Assembly: GCA_900555915.1 (NCBI GenBank)
Contig: USNC01000050.1
Span: 1-8,474 of the forward strand
Reading direction: 5' to 3'
Length of the DNA stretch: 8,474 nt
DNA from: an uncultured Porphyromonadaceae bacterium
GTDB lineage: Bacteria > Bacteroidota > Bacteroidia > Bacteroidales > Muribaculaceae
The translations under genes were made by a program, and so were the position numbers. Positions 1 through 5,764 of this stretch are shown one piece after another. The notes under the pieces were generated by a model. It saw nothing but the letters and a program-made list of their open reading frames with translations, searched no databases and was not told where the DNA came from. How positions within the stretch are numbered: the stretch's first letter is position 1; every line of letters starts with the position of its first letter.

Positions 1-42
1 CGCGTAAGATCGTCGGCAGCGTCAGATGTGTATAAGAGACAG
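1..42 (+). other. Nextera Tn5 adapter with i5 index (artificial sequence)
   Basis: Bases 10-42 match the 33-nt Nextera read-1 transposase adapter, ending in the 19-bp Tn5 mosaic end AGATGTGTATAAGAGACAG at 24-42. Bases 2-9 (GCGTAAGA) match the Nextera i5 index I know as S517/N517, and base 1 is the last base of the flow-cell primer before it. Genomic sequence therefore begins at 43. The identification rests on remembered adapter sequences, which match exactly. Confidence 0.97.
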
Positions 43-189
43 GCATACGGATCTTCAGTGTTGCTGCTCACGGGCGGCGATGCCGAATTGTTATATAAAA
101 GAATATCTACACGCATACCTGCCAGTCATATCGCCGATCTGATGGCACGGGGTCTGCTTTATATCTATCAACACAATGAACTCAAATAA
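43..189 (+). CDS. coaX: Type III pantothenate kinase, C-terminal fragment (5' end missing)
   Basis: This is the last 48 codons of a gene cut off by the library end. The enzyme phosphorylates pantothenate with ATP in the cytosol, the first step of coenzyme A synthesis. The visible protein contains SVLLLTGGDAELL, the conserved strand and Gly-Gly-Asp turn near the C-terminus of CoaX, followed by a helix ending ADLMARGLLYIYQHNELK. It ends with TAA at 187-189, overlapping the next gene's ATG (176) by 14 bp in another frame, which suggests translational coupling in one transcript. The frame stays open through the adapter to base 1, so an automatic call would add 14 artificial residues; native sequence starts at 43. 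The catalytic N-terminal part is not in the window. The family call rests on the TGGDAELL segment and on the neighbours. Confidence 0.82.
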   Translation, partial: AYGSSVLLLTGGDAELLYKRISTRIPASHIADLMARGLLYIYQHNELK

Positions 190-1432
190 ACTCTTTTGCG
201 CCATATTGGCACTCCTGTCGGTGTGCGGTGTGGCTTATGCCGATATCAACACGCCATACTCCATGTACGGATATGGCATGATGGGCGACCGCGCCACTTC
301 AAAGCAGCGCCAGATGGGCGGGGTGGGATATGCCATGCAGTCGGGTCGCCAGATCAATGCCATGAATCCCGCCTCATATGCCTGTATCGATTCCCTCACG
401 TTTCTCTGGGATATGGGAGCGGACGTGTCGATGCTCTGGAGCAAGGACAGCCAGGCGTCTGACCGTTCAGTAGGCGGCGGCCTGAGCTACGTCACGCTGC
501 AGGTGCCTCTGTCGAAGCATATCGGCATGTCGGTCGGCATGTTGCCGCTTACCCAGGTGGGATACGCCTTCGGCGACGACATCAAGTTCGGCACAAGGCA
601 GAATCAGGGCTCGGGCGGAATAAGCCAGGCCTATGCCGGAGTGTCGGGCAAGATCGGCGGTTTTTCGGTAGGCGCCAACGTTTCATACGATTTCGGCACC
701 ATCCAGAACGATGTCTATGCCACTCCCGAGACTTCCGGACAGTCGCTCTTCGAGCACATCATGGAGATCCGCGACTGGAATGTGCTCGTGGGCGCGCAGT
801 ATCGCCAGCCCATCGGACGCAACAACGCGCTGACCTTGGGTGTGACCTATGCTCCCAAAAAGTCTTTTCACGGCAATACATGGCTCACTCTCCAGGACCT
901 TCAGTCGACCAGCACCCCCGACACCATCGCCATCTCGTCGATGAAGGGGAAATACTATTCCCCGCAGTCGTTCGGCTTCGGACTCGCGTTCACACACGAG
1001 CGCGTGCGCCGCATCGTGGTCGAGGCCGACTTCACCTGGCAGCAGTGGTCGAAGGCCGCTTTCTCGGAGATGCTCGATGAGGCGGGGCAGGTAGTGTTTC
1101 AGGGAAGCCGATTCAACGACCGCCGCAAGTTTGCCGCCGGTGTGGAATATACCCACAACGTGCGCGGCTCCTATCTCGAGAGAATGCCTTTCCGGTTTGG
1201 TGGCTTCTACACTCAGGACTATCTGAAGATCAACGGCAACTCCGTGAAGGAGTTCGGTCTTTCGCTCGGCACCGCCTTCACAGCGCCGCAGGCCAAGACG
1301 ATGATCAATTTCGGCCTCGAATGGCGCCACCGCAAGTCGTCGCCCGTCAATCTGCTCACTGAAAACTATCTCTCAGTGATGGTGGGCGTGAACTTCAACG
1401 AACTTTGGTTCTACAAGCGGAAGATCAATTGA
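176..1432 (+). CDS. Outer-membrane beta-barrel protein of the coaX-lptC cluster
   Basis: A 418-residue secreted protein. Residues 1-22 form a signal peptide (hydrophobic core LFCAILALLSVCGV, cleavage likely after AYA, mature end DIN). The mature protein starts with NTPYSMYGYG and the motif MNPASYACIDS, which I associate with a Bacteroidetes family related to OmpP1/FadL-type barrels. The rest alternates polar and hydrophobic residues, is rich in Gly and aromatics, and ends in strands such as LSVMVGVNFNELWFYKRKIN, as expected of a barrel of roughly 14 strands. Its function is not established; neighbouring lptC suggests an envelope role, and the FadL resemblance suggests passage of a hydrophobic compound. 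ATG 176 is preferred because it starts a complete signal peptide; there is no Shine-Dalgarno sequence, as is normal in this phylum. LptC follows after 29 bp. Confidence 0.8.
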   Translation: MNSNKLFCAILALLSVCGVAYADINTPYSMYGYGMMGDRATSKQRQMGGVGYAMQSGRQINAMNPASYACIDSLTFLWDMGADVSMLWSKDSQASDRSVGGGLSYVTLQVPLSKHIGMSVGMLPLTQVGYAFGDDIKFGTRQNQGSGGISQAYAGVSGKIGGFSVGANVSYDFGTIQNDVYATPETSGQSLFEHIMEIRDWNVLVGAQYRQPIGRNNALTLGVTYAPKKSFHGNTWLTLQDLQSTSTPDTIAISSMKGKYYSPQSFGFGLAFTHERVRRIVVEADFTWQQWSKAAFSEMLDEAGQVVFQGSRFNDRRKFAAGVEYTHNVRGSYLERMPFRFGGFYTQDYLKINGNSVKEFGLSLGTAFTAPQAKTMINFGLEWRHRKSSPVNLLTENYLSVMVGVNFNELWFYKRKIN

Positions 1433-1461
1433 TTCCGGTAATTTCCTGATTCTTCTACGGC

Positions 1462-2028
1462 ATGAGGTTTCGTTTCGCAGGTCTGGTAGTGATGGCGGCT
1501 CTTGCCATGCTGGTGGCGATGCCGTCGTGCAAGGACGACGGCAAACTCGGTGTGGCAAGCCGTATCAACCCCGGCAGTATGCCGTCGATGTCTACGGTCA
1601 ACGTGTCGACACTCATATCCGATTCCGGAATAACACAGTATAAGATAGTAGCGCCCCTCTGGAATGTATATGATGAGGTCGACACTCCATACTGGGTCTT
1701 TCCGAAGGGGATATACTTGCAGAAATACGACCGCAAGTTTAATGTGGTGGCCTCGGTGGCTGCCGATTCCGCCAGATTTTTCCGCAATCAGAATCTGTGG
1801 AGACTCGACGGCAATGTCGAACTCACGAAAGTGCCCGGCGAACTGTTTCTCACGCAGCAGTTGTTCTGGGACCAGCGGCGCAGCCAGCTCTACAGCGATT
1901 CCTTCATACACATCGAGACGCCCGACCGCATGCTCGAGGGCCACGGCTTTGAAAGCGACGACCGGCTCACGCGTTACCGTATACGCCGCCCCACCGGCAT
2001 CTTCCCCGTCAATGAAGACCTGCGCTAA
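1462..2028 (+). CDS. lptC: LPS export ABC transporter periplasmic protein LptC (lipoprotein)
   Basis: A 188-residue protein. LptC links the inner-membrane LptB2FG ATPase to the periplasmic LptA bridge and passes lipopolysaccharide along its beta-jellyroll groove. Residues 1-22 are a hydrophobic signal ending MPSC, so Cys23 is the likely lipidated residue; the lipobox is weak (Met at -3, Pro at -2). Residues about 45-180 are the jellyroll, with the repeated pattern ITQYKIVAPLWNVY, YWVFPKGIYLQKYD, LWRLDGNVELTK and FIHIETPDRMLEGHGFESD, which matches the LptC/OstA-like family. It ends RRPTGIFPVNEDLR. Many Bacteroidetes versions are lipid-anchored, whereas the E. coli protein has a membrane helix. 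It sits 29 bp after the barrel gene on the same strand. The stop codon touches the first unit of a heptad repeat. Confidence 0.85.
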   Translation: MRFRFAGLVVMAALAMLVAMPSCKDDGKLGVASRINPGSMPSMSTVNVSTLISDSGITQYKIVAPLWNVYDEVDTPYWVFPKGIYLQKYDRKFNVVASVAADSARFFRNQNLWRLDGNVELTKVPGELFLTQQLFWDQRRSQLYSDSFIHIETPDRMLEGHGFESDDRLTRYRIRRPTGIFPVNEDLR

Positions 2029-2084
2029 CCCTTAACCCTTCACCCTTAACCCTTCACCCTTAACCCTTCACCCTTAACCCTTAA
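2029..2084 (+). repeat. Telomere-like heptad tandem repeat (CCCTTMA)8
   Basis: Eight 7-bp units fill the gap between lptC and the CNNM gene: CCCTTAA and CCCTTCA alternate three times, then CCCTTAA occurs twice. The structure is therefore a 14-bp dimer, CCCTTAACCCTTCA, repeated four times with one substitution in the last copy. The array starts directly after the lptC stop codon and leaves only five bases (CATAG) before the ATG at 2090. It thus occupies the whole leader that a ribosome would use to start the next gene. A 7-bp period carries TAA into all three frames, so no reading frame crosses it. Confidence 0.97.
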
Positions 2085-2089
2085 CATAG

Positions 2090-3373
2090 ATGTCATTCAC
2101 CGTAGCTTTAGTCCTCACAATAGTGGCCGTGATATTTTCGGCATTGTTTTCCGGCATGGAGATTGCGTATGTGCAGTCAAATAAGGTCCGTATGCAGATC
2201 GATGGTTCGAGAGGCGGTATCGTCGACCGTATCATCACCGGTTTCACGCGCAACGAAGACATGTTTATATCCTCGCTGCTCGTCGGCAACAATGTGGTGC
2301 TTGTCATCTATGGAATCACGCTTTCGATTCTCATCAATCCGGTGCTCGAGAGTTGGTTTGGCGATTCCGAGGCCATGGTGCTGATCTGCAATACCATTTT
2401 CTCGACACTCGTCATTCTGCTATGCGGCGAGTTCGTGCCGAAGACGGCCTTCCGCATCAATCCCAACTTCATGATGCGGGTGTTCGCACTCCCCATCTAT
2501 ATTGTCTACCTCGTGCTTTATCCGGTGTCGAAATTCATCTCGCTCATCACCCGGGCTATGATGGGCATGTTCGGGATAACTGAAAACAAGGTGGATGCCT
2601 CGCTCATCACTCTCGATCAGCTCGACGACTATCTTGAGGAGTCGATCCAGTCCAATCATGAGGCGGATGTGGAGGTGGAGCATGAAGTGAAGATCTTCCG
2701 CAACGCCGTGGATTTCAAGGACACCACCATCGCCGAGTGTATGCGTCCGCGCAATGAGATAGTGGCGGTGGAGATGGCGTCCACATCCAGGGCCGATCTT
2801 CTCTCCCTTTTCTCGCGCACCGGACTTTCAAAGATAGTGGTATATAAGGAGGATATCGACGACGTGGTGGGCTATATCCATATCTCAGAACTCTTCAATA
2901 TCGAGTCTGACTGGACCAAGCATATAAAGCCGCTGATATTCACGCCTGAGACGATGCTCGCCAACAACATGATGCGCCGCATGATAGCCGAGAAGAAATC
3001 CATGTGTATTGTGATCGATGAGTTTGGCGGCACTTCCGGGCTCGCCACGCTTGAGGACCTCGTGGAGGAGATATTCGGCGAGATAGAGGATGAGCACGAC
3101 CGCCAGCGCCAGTTGTTCCGTCAGCTTCCCGACGGCTCATTTGAAGTGTCGGGTCGTGCCGAAATCGCTGCGGTCAATGAGGCTTTTGACCTGAACCTCA
3201 AGGAGTCGGAGGAATACAACACCATAGCCGGATATATTCTCCACTACACCGAGGCCCTTCCCTCGGAGGGGGATTCTTTCGCCATAGCGGGGTTTGATTT
3301 CAAAGTGGAGCGGATGTCTACCACCCGTATAGAACTCGTGCGCATCAGCAAGGCCCAGAATGCCGCTGATTGA
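2090..3373 (+). CDS. CNNM/CorC-family membrane protein (hemolysin-type; GldE-like)
   Basis: A 427-residue inner-membrane protein. Residues 1-160 form the CNNM (DUF21) domain with four hydrophobic segments at about 5-28, 58-85, 95-115 and 130-155 and the conserved GEFVPKT at 113-119. Residues about 215-335 are a tandem CBS pair, with the hallmark MRPRNEIVAVE at 218-228 and IDEFGGTSGLATLEDLVEEI at 309-328. Residues about 345-420 form the CorC/HlyC C-terminal domain (DGSFEVSGRAEI...EEYNTIAGYI). Relatives handle Mg2+ or Co2+ and bind nucleotides in the CBS pair; the flavobacterial relative GldE is tied to gliding motility. The older 'hemolysin' name is poorly founded. Substrate is unknown here. 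All domains are present and the length is normal. Translation starts right behind the heptad repeat, so repeat length could affect expression. An IS66 element begins 13 bp after the stop codon. Confidence 0.88.
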   Translation: MSFTVALVLTIVAVIFSALFSGMEIAYVQSNKVRMQIDGSRGGIVDRIITGFTRNEDMFISSLLVGNNVVLVIYGITLSILINPVLESWFGDSEAMVLICNTIFSTLVILLCGEFVPKTAFRINPNFMMRVFALPIYIVYLVLYPVSKFISLITRAMMGMFGITENKVDASLITLDQLDDYLEESIQSNHEADVEVEHEVKIFRNAVDFKDTTIAECMRPRNEIVAVEMASTSRADLLSLFSRTGLSKIVVYKEDIDDVVGYIHISELFNIESDWTKHIKPLIFTPETMLANNMMRRMIAEKKSMCIVIDEFGGTSGLATLEDLVEEIFGEIEDEHDRQRQLFRQLPDGSFEVSGRAEIAAVNEAFDLNLKESEEYNTIAGYILHYTEALPSEGDSFAIAGFDFKVERMSTTRIELVRISKAQNAAD

Positions 3374-3386
3374 CATCTTCTCATTA

Positions 3387-3403
3387 GTAACTATTCAGCG
3401 GAC
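3387..3403 (+). repeat. IS66 left terminal inverted repeat
   Basis: GTAACTATTCAGCGGAC, identical to the reverse complement of 5032-5048. One mismatch follows and then another matching base, so 18 of 19 positions agree. It marks the outer left end of the element. Confidence 0.93.
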
Positions 3404-3524
3404 GCACTGATACAATAAAACAGAGACTGAAACTATTACCAGACGGAGCAGACAACGACCTCTCAATACTCTAAAATATAGTTTATAAAGCCTTAAAATT
3501 CAGATAAAAAAAGATGTGATTTTA

Positions 3525-3556
3525 TTTGGTCATTTCAAATAAAATTCGTATCTTTG
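3525..3556 (+). promoter_or_regulatory. Bacteroidetes-type promoter of the IS66 transposase
   Basis: TTTG at 3525-3528, a 20-bp spacer, then TATCTTTG at 3549-3556 exactly fit the -33/-7 promoter (TTTG, TAnnTTTG) used by the primary sigma factor of Bacteroidetes. The transcript should start about five to seven bases later, near 3561-3563. The promoter lies inside the 5' extension of the transposase frame, so any start codon upstream of 3561 (such as TTG 3526) cannot be used from this promoter. Confidence 0.8.
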
Positions 3557-3561
3557 TATCT

Positions 3562-5013
3562 GTGGAACAGACGGTTACAGACATATCCAAGGCGATTTCG
3601 TCACTTGCGAAACAGATAGAATCGATGCAGGAAACCATCGATTCCCAACACGCTACCATATGCCAGATTAACCGCACCTCGCAAGGTCAACTAAAGGAGA
3701 TCCGCGACTTGAAAATGATGCTCAAGAAAGAGCGTAAAGAGAAAGAAGAACTCCGTAAGCGTCTTGCCAAGTATGAGGAGCCACCAAAGAACTCCGGAAA
3801 CAGTAGTACGCCACCTTCAAAGGAGAAACTGAAGGACGAGATAATACGTCGTACCAAATCGCTCCGCAAGCCTACGGGCAAAAAGCCGGGAGGCCAACCC
3901 GGACACGAGGGTTCAACGCTTGAGGTAAACGACAATCCCGACGTTGTTGTAGACAACATACCCGAGACTTGCGACAAATGTGGCGACTCATTGGAAGACT
4001 GCGACACAATCCTAGACTACGTCACGCAAATCATATCTCTACCTGCACTCAAGCCTTTGATTACGCAGGTGAACCATTATGTGAAAGTATGCCGCACATG
4101 CGGAAACCGGGTAAAGGCCAACTCCGAGCGACGCAGGTCGAATGCCGTCGTGTACGACGCTTCTGTAAAGGGGCTTGTCGTATATCTTTCCGTCGTGCAG
4201 TTCCTGCCGTTCAACCGCATGGAACGTTTCTTCAAGGAAGTCTTCGGCCTTGAAATAAGTCAGGGTTCTATGGTCAACTGGGTGAACGAGGCGAGGAAAG
4301 CCGCGGAGCCTGCCATTGAAAAAATAAAGGAATACATCATGCAGTCGGCTGTGGTTGGTTTTGATGAGTCCGGCTGCTACTGCAACAGACGGCTTGACTG
4401 GGCCTGGATAGCGCAGACTGTCTATTTCACACTGCTTTTTCACGGTAAGAGCCGTAAGGGGCAGGAGCTGGAAGACCGTTTTGGAGACTCCCTTGAGAGG
4501 ATGACTGCCGTCACCGACCGCCACAGCGCATATTTCGCACTCCATTTCCTGAACCATCAGGTATGTCTTGCTCACCTGCTCCGGGAATGTCAGTATCTCA
4601 ACGAGCTTGACAAAGATCAGGAATGGTCAAAGTCGGTTGAATCACTGTTGCAGGAAGCCATACACGAGCGTAACCAAAGACCGACGGAATCAATAGAGAC
4701 GAAACCTTGGCTTGAACGACTTGACAAACTTATAGACGAGAATCTGTCAAAGTTGAACGAGAAGTTCACCACTTTCAAAAATGGATTGCTCAAATGTCGG
4801 GATTATATTTTCAACTTCCTCAAAGACCCGGCAATACCGCCAGACAACAATGCTTCAGAACGCGGCATAAGGAAGCTGAAGATAAAACTCAAGAACTCGG
4901 GATACTTCCGTTCTGACCTCGGAGCCGACGCCTTCATGGATCTGCATTCAATTGTCGAGACCACGAAAAAACACGGCAACTCGCCTTACAATGCAATTCT
5001 CGCCCTTTTCTAA
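3562..5013 (+). CDS. IS66-family transposase (TnpC, DDE type)
   Basis: About 483 residues from GTG 3562; a later ATG at 3625 is possible, and the frame is open back to TTG 3526. Numbering below counts from 3526. Residues 13-85 form a charged N-terminal coiled coil (KERKEKEELRKRLAKYEE), then a basic Pro/Lys linker (KKPGGQPGHEGS). Residues 145-195 are a zinc-finger-like module with Cys149-x2-Cys152 and Cys189-x2-Cys192. The DDE catalytic core follows: Asp280 in VVGFDESG, Asp331 in AVTDRHSAYF and Glu445 in NNASERGIRKLK. The C-terminus ends SPYNAILALF, the short tail typical of IS66. It cuts and joins the element's own ends. No frameshift or premature stop is seen. The start was moved downstream because the promoter -7 box covers 3549-3556. 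Confidence 0.93.
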   Translation: MEQTVTDISKAISSLAKQIESMQETIDSQHATICQINRTSQGQLKEIRDLKMMLKKERKEKEELRKRLAKYEEPPKNSGNSSTPPSKEKLKDEIIRRTKSLRKPTGKKPGGQPGHEGSTLEVNDNPDVVVDNIPETCDKCGDSLEDCDTILDYVTQIISLPALKPLITQVNHYVKVCRTCGNRVKANSERRRSNAVVYDASVKGLVVYLSVVQFLPFNRMERFFKEVFGLEISQGSMVNWVNEARKAAEPAIEKIKEYIMQSAVVGFDESGCYCNRRLDWAWIAQTVYFTLLFHGKSRKGQELEDRFGDSLERMTAVTDRHSAYFALHFLNHQVCLAHLLRECQYLNELDKDQEWSKSVESLLQEAIHERNQRPTESIETKPWLERLDKLIDENLSKLNEKFTTFKNGLLKCRDYIFNFLKDPAIPPDNNASERGIRKLKIKLKNSGYFRSDLGADAFMDLHSIVETTKKHGNSPYNAILALF

Positions 5014-5018
5014 GGGCG
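5001..5018 (+). repeat. Short hairpin across the transposase stop codon
   Basis: CGCCCTT at 5001-5007 pairs perfectly with AAGGGCG at 5012-5018 around a 4-base loop, and the TAA stop (5011-5013) lies at the edge of the right arm. No T-tract follows, so it is not a standard intrinsic terminator. It may protect the 3' end of the transposase message or act as a weak terminator inside the element. Confidence 0.5.
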
Positions 5019-5031
5019 ACCGACTCGGCGT

Positions 5032-5048
5032 GTCCGCTGAATAGTTAC
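5032..5048 (-). repeat. IS66 right terminal inverted repeat
   Basis: GTCCGCTGAATAGTTAC, the exact inverse of the left end at 3387-3403. It defines the right boundary of the element, 19 bp after the transposase stop codon. Confidence 0.93.
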
Positions 5049-5377
5049 AAAAATAGCTAACAGCTCTTAAAAATACCAAAATCGAAGTCACGTCTTTCGA
5101 TTTATCCAACTAATTAGTACAATCTTAGTACATACTCAAATTTGTAACTAATTGTATAATAAATATATATACGCCATAAAAGAAGTTGAGGTATGTTTTC
5201 ACGTATCTATCTAATTCAAGCAAACACAAAACCCAATAGCTTGACAGTGTCAGGGGCTACTGGGATTCAAAACTAAACTCCGATGTTTGTCTTTCAAAAG
5301 GGCACTCATGGGATTTCGTTGCAAAGTTAACAAATTTTTGTTAATTGTGCCTCTGAAATTCCGATAAATCCGTATTT
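5049..5377. other. AT-rich non-coding block with several dyad symmetries
   Basis: No open frame here looks like a gene. The block is clearly richer in A+T than the housekeeping genes around it. It contains an 8-bp inverted repeat (AAATCGAA at 5079-5086, TTCGATTT at 5096-5103), a direct repeat of TTAGTACA at 5114 and 5125, an imperfect hairpin at 5232-5264, and a palindrome TTAACAAA-TT-TTTGTTAA at 5327-5344. Two of the hairpins are followed by T-rich sequence when read on the minus strand. It probably belongs to the accessory DNA that also carries the KilA-N remnant. Confidence 0.6.
5232..5264 (-). terminator. Imperfect hairpin with T-rich 3' side on the minus strand
   Basis: CCCAATAGC at 5232-5240 pairs with GCTACTGGG at 5256-5264 with one mismatch. 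The stem continues inward through TGAC/GTCA around an AGT loop. Read on the minus strand, the stem is followed directly by TTTTGTGTTTG, as in an intrinsic terminator. A candidate minus-strand -7 box (TAACTTTG) lies at 5322-5329, but it has no TTTG at the correct distance, so a small transcript ending here is only a possibility. Confidence 0.35.
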
Positions 5378-5521
5378 ATGGCTAAAATTCTCGTTCAAAA
5401 CACAAACATTACAATCATATCTGTCAACGGAGATGACTACATGTCGCTGACTGATTTGGCACGTTTAATCAAACTCAATCAGATTGCCATTCATCAGATG
5501 AGCGTGTTGGAAAGCAATTAG
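5378..5521 (+). pseudogene. KilA-N domain gene remnant (N-terminus joined to C-terminus)
   Basis: A 47-codon frame from ATG 5378 to TAG 5519-5521. Residues 1-29 (MAKILVQNTNITIISVN, then DDYMSLTDLAR) match, from memory, the start of Bacteroidetes KilA-N-domain proteins, a DNA-binding family of phages and mobile elements. A full-length member continues for roughly 200 residues or more. Here LTDLAR is followed at once by LIKLNQIAIHQMSVLES, which resembles the ERLxxLNxxAIxQM segment I remember near the C-terminus of the same family. The simplest reading is an in-frame internal deletion that removed nearly all of the DNA-binding domain. It could instead be an expressed microprotein. The N-terminal match is the firmer part; the C-terminal one is recollection. 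Confidence 0.55.
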
Positions 5522-5764
5522 AACGGACGTATCATAGTCGAGACTCCTTGAAAGTGCAGGATGCCGATTGGGATAAATACAGTTTACTACTGAACATTTA
5601 GTGGCCAACTTGAACGAGAATCCGATAAGAGGGTTAAAGCAGGAATGGTAGCTTCCGGCGTGAGTCGGGAGTGCCATTCCTGCATTTGCACAATATACGA
5701 GCATGAAACCGATAATGATGCCATACTCCAAAGAGATTGCTCAATATCGTGATTTCTGTGGTTT
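5522..5764. other. Non-coding stretch between the KilA-N remnant and the GH5 gene
   Basis: I see no gene that I can defend here. A plus-strand frame is open from 5455 to 5601 (contains RVGKQLERTYHSRDSLKV) but has no start codon in a sensible place and resembles nothing I know; it may be degraded coding sequence linked to the KilA-N remnant. The one clear structural feature is the hairpin at 5639-5683. The part next to 5764 should hold the 3' untranslated region of the GH5 gene on the minus strand. Confidence 0.5.
5639..5683 (-). terminator. Long two-part hairpin, possible GH5 terminator
   Basis: GCAGGAATGG (5639-5648) and CCATTCCTGC (5674-5683) are perfect 10-bp inverted arms. Inside them CTTCC (5652-5656) can pair with GGGAG (5667-5671) including one G-T pair, leaving a 10-base loop. 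Read on the minus strand it lies 82 bases beyond the GH5 stop codon and is followed by TTTAACCCTCTT, only a modest T-tract. A terminator for the GH5 message is the likeliest role; a structured 3' end or a relic of a mobile-element end are alternatives. Confidence 0.4.

Larger units (their letters stand above)
3387..5048 (+). mobile_element. IS66-family insertion sequence, transposase-only type, complete
   Basis: The element is 1662 bp long. Its ends are perfect 17-bp inverted repeats, GTAACTATTCAGCGGAC, and the GTAA tip is typical of IS66 ends. It carries one gene, a full-length TnpC-type transposase, and lacks tnpA and tnpB; that organisation matches the ISBst12-like branch of the family. 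Members normally duplicate 8 bp of target, but the flanks here are TCTCATTA (3379-3386) and AAAAATAG (5049-5056), which do not match. So either an IS-mediated rearrangement occurred after insertion, or the two flanks were joined by recombination or assembly through this repeat. Intact ends, promoter and catalytic residues suggest it may still be mobile. Confidence 0.93.

Noticed and set aside
683..1330. 215-codon frame on the minus strand opposite the barrel gene
   Set aside because: No recognisable domain and it lies wholly within a plus-strand gene with a clear signal peptide and barrel pattern.
2029..2084. Reading the CCCTTAA array as a telomere or linear-replicon end
   Set aside because: It lies inside an operon with normal genes on both sides; the likeness to eukaryotic telomere repeats is coincidental.
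2029..2084. Reading the heptad arrays as CRISPR
   Set aside because: Units are 7 bp and contiguous, with no unique spacers and no cas genes nearby.
5114..5132. TTAGTACA direct repeats as plasmid iterons or an origin
   Set aside because: Only two copies, and no replication gene or DnaA-type boxes nearby.
5230..5285. Possible tRNA 3' end or integration site around GGGATTCAAAAC
   Set aside because: No cloverleaf can be folded upstream and no integrase gene or matching repeat is present.
5455..5601. Plus-strand frame containing RVGKQLERTYHSRDSLKV as a separate gene
   Set aside because: It has no usable start codon and no recognised family; at most it is decayed coding sequence beside the KilA-N remnant.
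5465..5731. 88-codon minus-strand frame across the KilA-N remnant and the hairpin
   Set aside because: It runs antisense through both KilA-N-like segments and the 10-bp hairpin, has no promoter box or recognisable motif, and is short enough to arise by chance.
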